A stretch of DNA of 64,000 bases from Formosa sp. Hel1_31_208 (GTDB lineage: Bacteria > Bacteroidota > Bacteroidia > Flavobacteriales > Flavobacteriaceae), in assembly GCF_900104785.1 (NCBI RefSeq), contig NZ_LT629733.1:2016501-2080500 (forward strand). The letters are read 5' to 3'. Shown piece by piece: positions 50,848-58,414 of the stretch. The notes under the pieces are model-generated. The model worked only from the letters and a program-made list of their open reading frames with translations. It was not told the origin of the DNA and made no database searches. Made by a program: the position numbers and the translations under genes. Within the stretch, counting starts at the first letter, position 1. Each line of letters opens with the position of its first letter.

Positions 50848-51722
50848 CATCGTTAACACACGACATTAAAGACAAACTCAAAAATTTAAACGTTTTTGAA
50901 AAAATCATGGCAGTCAATGTTTTGATTTTTTTTATCGGCTGGTTGCTACGTGTTATTCTAGGTATCCCAAGACAGTCGACTTTAGACTGGCTTGCTTTAC
51001 CAAGTGGCTTTAGTGATTTCATACTAAAACCATGGGCGCTATTTACCTATGGTTTTACACATTATGATCTATTTCACCTTGTATTTAATATGCTCATCTT
51101 ATACTTTGTGTCTCGAACGATGGTGAATTTATTTCCGAGCCGTCAATCCTTAAATATTTATTTTTTAGGAATTATTATTGGAGGATTTACCTATCTGTTC
51201 ATATACAATGTTTTTCCATCTATTTTAGTTGATCAAGTATCGGTACTTGTAGGAGCTTCAGCCGGTGTAAATGCCTTGTTGATTTTTATTTGTGCTTATA
51301 TGCCATATCGTGAAGCACGTTTCTTTTCTATTAAAATAAAACTATGGTACATTGGCGTAGCTATAGTGGTATTTGATATTCTCGGCTTCTTTACTGGAGT
51401 TAATCAAGGAGGTAGACTAGCGCACTTGGGAGGTAGTTTATTAGGCTATGTATATGCGTCACAACTGTTAAAAGGAAAAGACATAGGAGTAGGGTTTGGT
51501 AAGTTTCTTGATGGTATTGCTAATCTATTTAAAACTAAATCGGTATTAAAAACGGTACATAAAAGTAAAAAGAAGCCATTTGCTGGTCATAATAAAGACG
51601 AGTTTAATGAGTTTAATAATCAGAAGAAAATCGACTTGATCTTAGATAAAATAAGTAAAAGCGGTTATGAAAGCCTGACCAAAGATGAGAAGGCGTTTTT
51701 ATTTAAAGCAGGCAAGGACTAA
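50844..51722 (+). CDS. Rhomboid intramembrane serine protease, copy 2
   Basis: The 292-residue rhomboid starts at the ATG at 50844, overlapping the first copy's TGA (ATGA); a TTG at 50835 is less likely. It keeps the dyad Ser139 in GASAGVNAL and His194 in AHLGGSLLG and the HYDLFHLVFNM block. After the membrane part it has a charged cytoplasmic tail of about 70 residues ('KTVHKSKKKPFAGHNKDEFNEFNNQKKIDLILDKI'), lacking in the first copy. Both copies look active, so they may have divergent substrates. Confidence 0.92.
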   Translation: MTSLTHDIKDKLKNLNVFEKIMAVNVLIFFIGWLLRVILGIPRQSTLDWLALPSGFSDFILKPWALFTYGFTHYDLFHLVFNMLILYFVSRTMVNLFPSRQSLNIYFLGIIIGGFTYLFIYNVFPSILVDQVSVLVGASAGVNALLIFICAYMPYREARFFSIKIKLWYIGVAIVVFDILGFFTGVNQGGRLAHLGGSLLGYVYASQLLKGKDIGVGFGKFLDGIANLFKTKSVLKTVHKSKKKPFAGHNKDEFNEFNNQKKIDLILDKISKSGYESLTKDEKAFLFKAGKD

Positions 51723-51727
51723 TACCT

Positions 51728-52747
51728 ATGCGTAATCTTAAAGGGTTTGAGAAACTTATATTCGTTATCAATTCATTGATGGCATTTGCCTTGCTTTTAT
51801 CTTACATTTTACCGTACATGGAACCTGAAAAATTCGCTGTTCTTTCTGTATTAAGTTTAGCGGTTCCTGCTTTAATTATAATCAATATTCTATTTCTTGT
51901 ATACTGGTTATTGAAAGTTAAACGTCAATTATTACTATCCTTAGGGGTATTAGCTCTTGGATATAGTCATGTCTTTTCATTGTATAAGTTTTCATCTTCT
52001 AAACATGTAGAGGATAGCGAGAACCTTTCTGTAATGAATTACAATGTGCGTTTATTTAATGTGTTTGATTGGATAGACGATCCAAAACTTAAGGACAATA
52101 TAACGCGTTTTATTACTGAAAAAAATCCCGATGTGCTTTGTATGCAGGAGTACAGGCCAGATGAACAGGTTAAATTGACTAATTATTATAAATACGAAGA
52201 ACTCTCAGGAAAGCAAGTTAAAAGCGGTCAAGCCATATTCACCAAGTACCCTATTGTTAATTCTGGTTCGATCCAATTTCCGAATTCCTCAAACAATGCA
52301 ATTTTTGCTGATATCGTGAAGCAAGGTGATACGATTCGCATTTATAACGTGCATTTACAATCTTCTGGAATAGATCCCACAGTTGAAAAATTATCAAAGG
52401 AAGACTCTGAAAATTTATTTAATCGTGTGGGCAACACATTTAAAATGCAACAGTCGCAAGCTGAAAAGTTTTTAAAACACAAAAATCAGTGCAGCTATCC
52501 TATGGTCATTTGTGGTGATTTTAATAATACAGCCTACTCTTATGTTTACAAAGAGATTAAAGGCGATTTAACAGATACTTTTGTGCGTGCAGGAAATGGT
52601 TTTGGACGGACTTATGATTATAGATTCTTCCCAGTTCGGATTGATTTTATTCTAGCTGATGAGCGATTTGATATAAATGCGTTTAAGACGTTCGATGCTA
52701 AATATTCTGATCACTATCCAATTATGGCGAAAGTCAAACTGAATTAG
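51728..52747 (+). CDS. Endonuclease/exonuclease/phosphatase family protein with N-terminal membrane helices
   Basis: The 339-residue protein has three N-terminal hydrophobic helices (about 12-30, 37-58, 66-82), followed by an EEP domain from about 98: 'SVMNYNVRLFNVFDW', catalytic Glu in 'LCMQEYRPDE', Asp/Asn in 'VICGDFNNTAYS' and the final 'SDHYPIMAKV' with catalytic Asp-His. EEP enzymes act on nucleic acids or phosphoesters. The membrane anchor suggests a periplasm-facing enzyme. It follows the second rhomboid by five bases, and converges on DUF6122 one base away. Confidence 0.88.
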   Translation: MRNLKGFEKLIFVINSLMAFALLLSYILPYMEPEKFAVLSVLSLAVPALIIINILFLVYWLLKVKRQLLLSLGVLALGYSHVFSLYKFSSSKHVEDSENLSVMNYNVRLFNVFDWIDDPKLKDNITRFITEKNPDVLCMQEYRPDEQVKLTNYYKYEELSGKQVKSGQAIFTKYPIVNSGSIQFPNSSNNAIFADIVKQGDTIRIYNVHLQSSGIDPTVEKLSKEDSENLFNRVGNTFKMQQSQAEKFLKHKNQCSYPMVICGDFNNTAYSYVYKEIKGDLTDTFVRAGNGFGRTYDYRFFPVRIDFILADERFDINAFKTFDAKYSDHYPIMAKVKLN

Positions 52748-52748
52748 A

Positions 52749-53057
52749 TCACATCATCCAACAGTCTGCTTGATCTGCGATAATATGTATTACGAGTCCT
52801 AGACCAATCCATCTTGTTTTTTTGAAAACTGATAACACAAGATAAACACCAATCGCATAATAGGAGTGAAGTGGATGAAAATTAATACTACATCTATTTG
52901 AGTCAAAAATGGGATTTGCCAAAAGGTGGTCTAGATCGATTAGTATTCCGCTTAGCATTACTAAAAAAGCCAATTTCCAGTGCTTTTTAAAACATAGCAA
53001 TGCTACCACTAAAGGGAGAAAGAAATGAATGCCATAATGAACAATAGGTTGTGCCAT
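52749..53057 (-). CDS. DUF6122 membrane protein
   Basis: The 102-residue protein has two to three hydrophobic helices and the repeated 'PIVHYGIHFFLPLVVALLCF' and 'GILIDLDHLLANPIFD' signature with His and Asp residues inside the membrane region, recognisable as DUF6122. The His/Asp pattern 'DLDH' and 'HPLHSYY' suggests metal-dependent hydrolase relatives (a YdjM/LexA-regulated membrane hydrolase look), an inference. It overlaps the WbqC-like gene by TAATG and is last in the parAB operon. Confidence 0.78.
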   Translation of the reverse strand: MAQPIVHYGIHFFLPLVVALLCFKKHWKLAFLVMLSGILIDLDHLLANPIFDSNRCSINFHPLHSYYAIGVYLVLSVFKKTRWIGLGLVIHIIADQADCWMM

Positions 53058-53677
53058 TATAAGATCAAGGTTTGTGATTCAAGATATAATTCGGTATTTG
53101 GACCTTCATTAAACAGTAGATCTAAGATGCTGAGATTGGTTAAGAATCCGTATTTCTCATCAAATACCTGCGCATAATTGCTAAAGTGCTGTTGGATTTC
53201 TTTTCTACTATTTGCTAAACCTCTTGCATCTTTAATTGTTTTTGGCTCTAATTCAAATTTTGTCGTTTTTGAATAGGTAAAGGGCAATTGCAAGCAATCA
53301 AAAATAAGTGCTATACATTTTAGATTGAACTCCATAATTGAATGTGTTTTAATTTCGAATAGAGGCATTAAGTCGTCGATATAAAATTCAAAGAAAGGCG
53401 AGGTACGATAGGCAGATTCTAGAGATTTCAAATGTTGTAATTGCCAATTATCAGTATTAAAAATGGCGACTTCTGAGGAGTTTTGCCTATTTTTTTGTGA
53501 ATATACAACAGGAACATTAAGATCGAGTTTTCCATTAGCAGCATAAATAGAGCAACGATTTCTATAAGTTTGCTTTTGGTAATTATCACAGACCTCAAAA
53601 ACGATATGGTCTGCCTGTAGCATGGCAACAAAATGAGCAATGCTAGGAAAATATGTAGGATGTAATAATACGTCCAT
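53057..53677 (-). CDS. WbqC-like family protein
   Basis: The 206-residue protein has the WbqC opening 'LLHPTYFPSIAHFVAML' and 'DNYQKQTYRNRCSIYAANGKLDLNVPVV' and is rich in aromatic residues, with 'LLFNEGPNTELYL' near its end. WbqC proteins are linked with O-antigen or glycan synthesis. It is cytoplasmic, without a signal peptide. It sits between lepB (15-base gap) and DUF6122 (TAATG overlap) in one operon. The biochemical activity is not known. Confidence 0.85.
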   Translation of the reverse strand: MDVLLHPTYFPSIAHFVAMLQADHIVFEVCDNYQKQTYRNRCSIYAANGKLDLNVPVVYSQKNRQNSSEVAIFNTDNWQLQHLKSLESAYRTSPFFEFYIDDLMPLFEIKTHSIMEFNLKCIALIFDCLQLPFTYSKTTKFELEPKTIKDARGLANSRKEIQQHFSNYAQVFDEKYGFLTNLSILDLLFNEGPNTELYLESQTLIL

Positions 53678-53692
53678 TAAGATTATTAACGA

Positions 53693-55270
53693 TTATTCAG
53701 CTTTTTTTCGCTTTCTCCATTTATTGAATCCATATCCAACAGCCAAGAGGACTAAAAATGGAATTAAATAAGACACAGGTTTCCCAGATCCACCAACAGT
53801 AGTGAACCATCTTGACCAACGCGGATTTTTAAGTCCGTCCCAACTCATCCAAATGAGCACAGGTTTTCCAACAACATGGTCAAAAGGAACATAACCCCAA
53901 GCACGAGAATCGACAGAGTTATTTCTATTATCACCCATCATCCAAAAGTAATCTTGTTTGAAGGTATAAGATGTTGCGGGTTCACCATTGATGAGCACTT
54001 GATTGCCACGTGTGACCACTGTATTTCTTTCATATTCTGAAATAAGACGCTTATAAAAGGGTAGTACTTCGGTATTCAGTTCAATAGTTGCTCCTTCTTT
54101 CGGAATGTAAATAGGTCCGAAGTTGTCATAGTTCCATGGATACTGAGCCACTCTTGGAAACAAATTGCCATTGTCTTCCTTTGGTGTCAATCGCCTTGTC
54201 ACACTCGCGATATTCGGATGATTTTTAGCTTTAGCAGCGGCCGCTTCTGTGGCTTGAACAACAATAGTTGATGTGCCAACTTGATACGGAGAGTCTGTAA
54301 TGTCATAACGCTTTAAGGCATTAACAATTTGTTCACCACTAAAACTTCCCTGAAGCTCTACATTATAAGCAAATTGCAATGCTGCGCGATCTGGTAATTC
54401 GTTTTTAACACCATTGATATAAACGTAACCATTTCTTACTTCTAAGGAATCTCCAGGAATGCCAACACAGCGCTTTACAAGATTCGTTTTCTTGTCAATA
54501 GGTTTATAATAGTTGCGGTCTGGACTGAAATCATTCATATCCAATAAGGTATCTGCAGGTTGATTAAACACAACAATATCGTTGCGTTCTATAGATTCAA
54601 ATCCAGGCAACCTCATGTATGGTAATTGTAGTTTATTTTTTAAGGACGTTTTGTTTTCTTCTAACTTGTCATTGTATACATACGATTTTATTTTCAAAAA
54701 CGGAATGGTATCATGTACCATTGGAGCAGCAACAGTCGACATTGGCACTCTGGCTCCATAATGAAATTTACTAACAAATAAGAAATCACCAACCAACAAC
54801 GATTTTTCTAGAGACGAACTTGGAATGGTAAAAGGTTGAATAAAGTATGTATGCACTATTGTTGCAGCCACAATGGCAAACAAAACAGAGCTTACCCAGT
54901 CTCCGGAACTTGTTTTCGGATGTAATTCTCGATTTTCAACATAATTCACATCGGCGACATAGTTCAAGTAAAAATTGTAAAACCCTAATGACACGACGGC
55001 TAAGAATGTGTCTAAATACTGGTTCTTACCAAAACTTCTAGCGGTTTCCACCCAAACTACGGGTAGCATGATTAAATTTACAATAGGGACAAATAATAAG
55101 ATGGTCCACCACCATGGGCGATTGATGATTTTCATTAAAATCACCGCATTGTATACAGGAACAAAGGCTTCCCATGCTTGTCGTCCAGCTTTAGTGTATA
55201 GTTTCCATGTCCCTAGTCCATGAATTACTTGTATGATGAGAACAAAAATTAACCACTGTGTAATTGTCAT
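53693..55270 (-). CDS. lepB: Signal peptidase I LepB with N-terminal DUF5684-like membrane domain
   Basis: LepB removes signal peptides from exported proteins at the inner membrane. This one is 525 residues, much longer than E. coli LepB (324). Residues 1-110 form a membrane domain with TWKLYTKAGRQAWEAFVPVYN, a DUF5684-like signature. A further helix (about 127-145) anchors the catalytic part, with Ser153 in PSSSLEKSLLVGD and Lys266 in VKRCVGIPGD, then 'MMGDNRNNSVDSRAWGYV'. A C-terminal helix (about 495-512) is present. It lies between dapB and WbqC. Confidence 0.93.
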   Translation of the reverse strand: MTITQWLIFVLIIQVIHGLGTWKLYTKAGRQAWEAFVPVYNAVILMKIINRPWWWTILLFVPIVNLIMLPVVWVETARSFGKNQYLDTFLAVVSLGFYNFYLNYVADVNYVENRELHPKTSSGDWVSSVLFAIVAATIVHTYFIQPFTIPSSSLEKSLLVGDFLFVSKFHYGARVPMSTVAAPMVHDTIPFLKIKSYVYNDKLEENKTSLKNKLQLPYMRLPGFESIERNDIVVFNQPADTLLDMNDFSPDRNYYKPIDKKTNLVKRCVGIPGDSLEVRNGYVYINGVKNELPDRAALQFAYNVELQGSFSGEQIVNALKRYDITDSPYQVGTSTIVVQATEAAAAKAKNHPNIASVTRRLTPKEDNGNLFPRVAQYPWNYDNFGPIYIPKEGATIELNTEVLPFYKRLISEYERNTVVTRGNQVLINGEPATSYTFKQDYFWMMGDNRNNSVDSRAWGYVPFDHVVGKPVLIWMSWDGLKNPRWSRWFTTVGGSGKPVSYLIPFLVLLAVGYGFNKWRKRKKAE

Positions 55271-55333
55271 ATCTATATGTTGATTTCTTTGTGAGTTGAA
55301 ATGTATTTAAAAACGTTACATCTAATTAGGATA

Positions 55334-56035
55334 TTAACTAATATTTAGGACATCTTTCATTGTAAATACACCTTTTTTATCATGAACAAATTCTGCTGCA
55401 ATCACAGCACCTAACGCAAACCCTTTTCGGCTATGAGCCGTATGTTTTATTTGGATGCTATCCACATTAGAATCGTAATTAATTTCATGCGTACCTGGAA
55501 CATTTTCAATTCGCTTTGCTAAAATACCAATCTCTTTTTGTTTTGGAGACTCTAACGTCCAGTTTTTATAATCGGTTTGTTCGATGATTCCTTCTGCTAA
55601 TGTTATGGCTGTACCGCTAGGAGCATCTAGTTTTTGCATGTGATGAATTTCTTCAATACTTGGTTTATACTGGGGAAATTCTTTTAAAAGTTTGGCTAAA
55701 TTCTTATTCAATTCGAAGAAGATATTTACACCTAAACTGAAATTAGAGGCATATAAAAATGTGCCGTTATTTGCTTGACATAATTGGACCATATCATCAT
55801 AATGGTCTAACCATCCCGTAGTGCCTGAGATCACAGGAACTTGAGCATTTAAACACTTTGATATATTATCAACGGCAGAAGATGGAATACTAAAGTCAAT
55901 GGCGACGTCTGTCTCATTTAAATGAAAAGCATCGGTATTTGCAGATACTTTCAAAATGATATTATGGCCGCGTTCATGGGCAATTGTTTCTATTGCTTTA
56001 CCCATTTTTCCGTAGCCAAGAAGCGCGATATTCAT
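55334..56035 (-). CDS. dapB: 4-hydroxy-tetrahydrodipicolinate reductase DapB
   Basis: DapB reduces dihydrodipicolinate in lysine and diaminopimelate (cell wall) synthesis. The 233-residue length is slightly short but normal for Bacteroidota. It has the NAD(P)-binding MNIALLGYGKMGKAI (1-15), 'VISGTTGW', the catalytic 'EEIHHMQKLDAPSGTAITLAE' (HH and K) and 'RKGFALGAVIAAEFV' near the end. Diaminopimelate supply fits its neighbours parAB and lepB in an operon devoted to growth and envelope. It starts three bases after the DUF5683 gene. Confidence 0.94.
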   Translation of the reverse strand: MNIALLGYGKMGKAIETIAHERGHNIILKVSANTDAFHLNETDVAIDFSIPSSAVDNISKCLNAQVPVISGTTGWLDHYDDMVQLCQANNGTFLYASNFSLGVNIFFELNKNLAKLLKEFPQYKPSIEEIHHMQKLDAPSGTAITLAEGIIEQTDYKNWTLESPKQKEIGILAKRIENVPGTHEINYDSNVDSIQIKHTAHSRKGFALGAVIAAEFVHDKKGVFTMKDVLNIS

Positions 56036-56038
56036 AGC

Positions 56039-56635
56039 TTAGAATTTAAAATCGAGGGTAAGCCCTAGATTGGTGTTATTTTCCATTTCATTATACCTAA
56101 AATGTGGACGAATAGACAAATCTTCATCAACATTAAATTGCAATAAATGTGCATCTACATTAGCATCGACGATATTTAGCGCATACATCCCAATAGCGAT
56201 TAATAAAGCTAATTCTTTGTTTCGTCGCAACTGTTGTTGTGCGCGTATCAATCCGTCATCTGTGACATTAGGAAAAGGGTCACCAACAGAACCTTGAGGA
56301 AAACCAGATAAACGTCTTCTATATGCGTCTCGATAGAGATCATAGTCCTTGTCATTCTTAATGTAAAGATAGGTGGGAATACCAATGGCCACATAGACCA
56401 GAGGTATTTTCCAATATTTTTTATTGTAAGCTTGACCGAGTCCCGGAAGAAGCGTTGAATAAAATGCCGCTTTTGAAGGTGCTAATACATTGATAGGATC
56501 TCTTTTTGTTTTAGTAGAATCTTTCACCACCATGATACTGGTGTCTACCTCGTCAGTTGTTTTATTGTTTTGCGCCAAAGTCATAAAACAGAAACCAAGA
56601 GCAAATAGAATGCTGTATCCTAATTTATTTAGCAC
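56039..56635 (-). CDS. DUF5683 membrane protein
   Basis: The 198-residue protein begins with a hydrophobic signal or anchor (about 6-20), and has 'LAPSKAAFYSTLLPGLGQAYNKKYWKIPLVYVAIGIPTYLYIKND', typical of DUF5683, with a membrane helix in it and another near 142-152 ('LALLIAIGMYALNIVDA'). It overlaps parB by 11 bases. Family members are found beside parAB in flavobacteria. Function unknown; the PGLGQAY block also occurs in small membrane families of unknown role. Confidence 0.83.
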   Translation of the reverse strand: MLNKLGYSILFALGFCFMTLAQNNKTTDEVDTSIMVVKDSTKTKRDPINVLAPSKAAFYSTLLPGLGQAYNKKYWKIPLVYVAIGIPTYLYIKNDKDYDLYRDAYRRRLSGFPQGSVGDPFPNVTDDGLIRAQQQLRRNKELALLIAIGMYALNIVDANVDAHLLQFNVDEDLSIRPHFRYNEMENNTNLGLTLDFKF

Positions 56636-57524
56636 TTTGAACTAATTTTTTTATTCGGTTAAAATCTTCTTCTGAATGAAATGGGATTGTAATTTGACCC
56701 TTGCCATTCTTTGACACTTTAACGCCAATTTTATGTCCAAAGTATTCCGAAAATTCTTTTATACCTTTTTTAACAAATTTAGGCAGTTCTTGAGGTTTAG
56801 GCGTTTTTTTAGTTGTAGGATTATGATAATTCTTTACCAAAGCTTCAGTAGCTCTTACCGATAATTTATCAGTTATGATTTTTTCATAAATCTCTAACTG
56901 ATCATTTTGATTTTCAATATTAATGATTGCTCGGCCATGCCCCATAGAGATGAAACCGTCACGCATTCCAGTTTGTATGATTGGATCTAGTTTGAGTAAT
57001 CTTAGATAATTAGCTATAGTAGAACGTTTTTTTCCGACACGCTCACTCATTTGCTCTTGAGTTAATTTGATTTCATCGATAAGTCGTTGATAGGACAGTG
57101 CAATTTCAATAGGGTCTAAATCTTGACGTTGAATGTTTTCAACTAAAGCCATTTCTAGAGATTCCTGATCGTTTGCGATTCTAATAAAAGCTGGAATCGT
57201 TTCTAAACCGATAAGTTTTGAAGCCCTAAAACGACGTTCACCTGATACCAATTGAAATTTATTAAACTCTAACTTTCTTACAGTAATAGGTTGAATAACA
57301 CCTAGTTCTTTTATAGAGGAAGCGAGTTCTCGCAATGTTTCTTCATTGAAATTGGTACGTGGTTGAAAAGGGTTGATTTCAATTGCATTAATATCCAATT
57401 CAACGATGCTACCAATGATGGTATCGGCATTTTTATCATTAGCCGATTTGATATCGTTAGAAGGGTCTTTCAACAATGCAGACAAACCTCTACCTAACGC
57501 TTGTTTTTTTGTTGCTTTCGCCAT
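56625..57524 (-). CDS. parB: Chromosome partitioning protein ParB
   Basis: ParB binds parS and, with ParA, segregates replicated origins. The 299-residue protein has the ParB/Sulfiredoxin-like N-terminal domain ('DINAIEINPFQPRTNFNEETLRELASSIKELGVIQPITVRK'), the CTPase motif region 'LVSGERRFRASKLIGLETIPAF' and 'MALVENIQRQDLDPIEIA', and the helix-turn-helix 'MSERVGKKRSTIANYLRLLKLD'. The TAATG overlap with parA supports coupled synthesis. I found no parS-like palindrome in the window. Confidence 0.95.
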   Translation of the reverse strand: MAKATKKQALGRGLSALLKDPSNDIKSANDKNADTIIGSIVELDINAIEINPFQPRTNFNEETLRELASSIKELGVIQPITVRKLEFNKFQLVSGERRFRASKLIGLETIPAFIRIANDQESLEMALVENIQRQDLDPIEIALSYQRLIDEIKLTQEQMSERVGKKRSTIANYLRLLKLDPIIQTGMRDGFISMGHGRAIINIENQNDQLEIYEKIITDKLSVRATEALVKNYHNPTTKKTPKPQELPKFVKKGIKEFSEYFGHKIGVKVSKNGKGQITIPFHSEEDFNRIKKLVQSAK

Positions 57525-58288
57525 TATATATTTTTATTAATCATTTCTTTTGCCAAACTTAAATAATTCGTTGCACCTTTACTACTCACATCATATTTAA
57601 TGATGCTTTCACCATAACTAGGTGCTTCTCCTAATCTCACATTACGTTGAATGATGGTGTCAAATACCATATCGCTAAAATGCTTTTGTACTTCTTCAAC
57701 AACTTGATTCGACAAGCGCAAACGTTGATCAAACATAGTGAGTAACATCCCTTCAATATCTAATTCAGGATTGTGTATTTTTTGAACACTCTTTACGGTG
57801 TTTAATAATTTACCCAAACCTTCTAAAGCGAAGTATTCACATTGAATAGGAATGATAACAGAATCTGCAGCGGTCAAAGCGTTTAAGGTTAACAAACCTA
57901 AGGAAGGAGCACAGTCAATTAAAATATAATCATAAGATGATTTTAAATGTGTAATGGCCTTTTTAAGCATGTATTCACGCTCATCTTTGTCAACAAGCTC
58001 AATTTCAATAGCGACCAGATCGATATGAGCTGGTATGATATCAACATTGGGTGAGTTGGTTTTGATAATACATTCTTCTGCCGAAGCAGTATGTTCTAGT
58101 AACTGGTAGGTCCCAATCTCAACTTGATCAACATCTATTCCCAGTCCTGAAGAGGCATTAGCTTGCGGATCGGCGTCTATAAGCAATACTTTCTTTTCGA
58201 GAACCCCTAAGGACGCTGCTAAGTTAACAGAAGTAGTTGTTTTACCAACACCTCCTTTTTGATTGGCAATTGCAATGATTTTACCCAT
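57524..58288 (-). CDS. parA: Chromosome partitioning ATPase ParA (Soj)
   Basis: ParA is the deviant Walker ATPase of chromosome segregation. The frame opens at 58315, but the ATG at 58288 begins MGKIIAIANQKGGVGKTTT, the standard start, giving 254 residues. Motifs are KGGVGKTT (deviant Walker A), 'LLIDADPQANASSGLGI' and 'YILIDCAPSLGLLT'. It heads the seven-gene parA-parB-DUF5683-dapB-lepB-WbqC-DUF6122 operon. Confidence 0.96.
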   Translation of the reverse strand: MGKIIAIANQKGGVGKTTTSVNLAASLGVLEKKVLLIDADPQANASSGLGIDVDQVEIGTYQLLEHTASAEECIIKTNSPNVDIIPAHIDLVAIEIELVDKDEREYMLKKAITHLKSSYDYILIDCAPSLGLLTLNALTAADSVIIPIQCEYFALEGLGKLLNTVKSVQKIHNPELDIEGMLLTMFDQRLRLSNQVVEEVQKHFSDMVFDTIIQRNVRLGEAPSYGESIIKYDVSSKGATNYLSLAKEMINKNI

Positions 58289-58312
58289 TAAATGATTTGG
58301 TTTTAATACGTT

Positions 58313-58320
58313 CAAAAATA
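58313..58320 (-). promoter_or_regulatory. Putative -7 promoter element (TATTTTTG) for the parAB operon
   Basis: On the minus strand TATTTTTG lies 25 bases before the parA ATG. No -33 TTG was located. Confidence 0.45.
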
Positions 58321-58366
58321 CGATTTATTATGACTTTATAAAACGTAAGTTGTTAACAGTAGTGTA

Positions 58367-58396
58367 TAAAAAAAGCAGCCATCGCAGGCTGCTTTT
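58367..58396 (-). terminator. Intrinsic terminator after the M16 protease gene
   Basis: The stem AAAAAGCAGCC / GGCTGCTTTTT with a 6-base loop lies about 20 bases after the M16 stop and separates it from the parA promoter. A T-run occurs on both strands. Confidence 0.85.
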
Positions 58397-58414
58397 TAAT
58401 ATCTAAACCCAAGC

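Noticed and set aside
54001..54020. CACGTG-containing segment in lepB as a possible parS
   Set aside because: Only the central six bases are palindromic; the flanks do not match.
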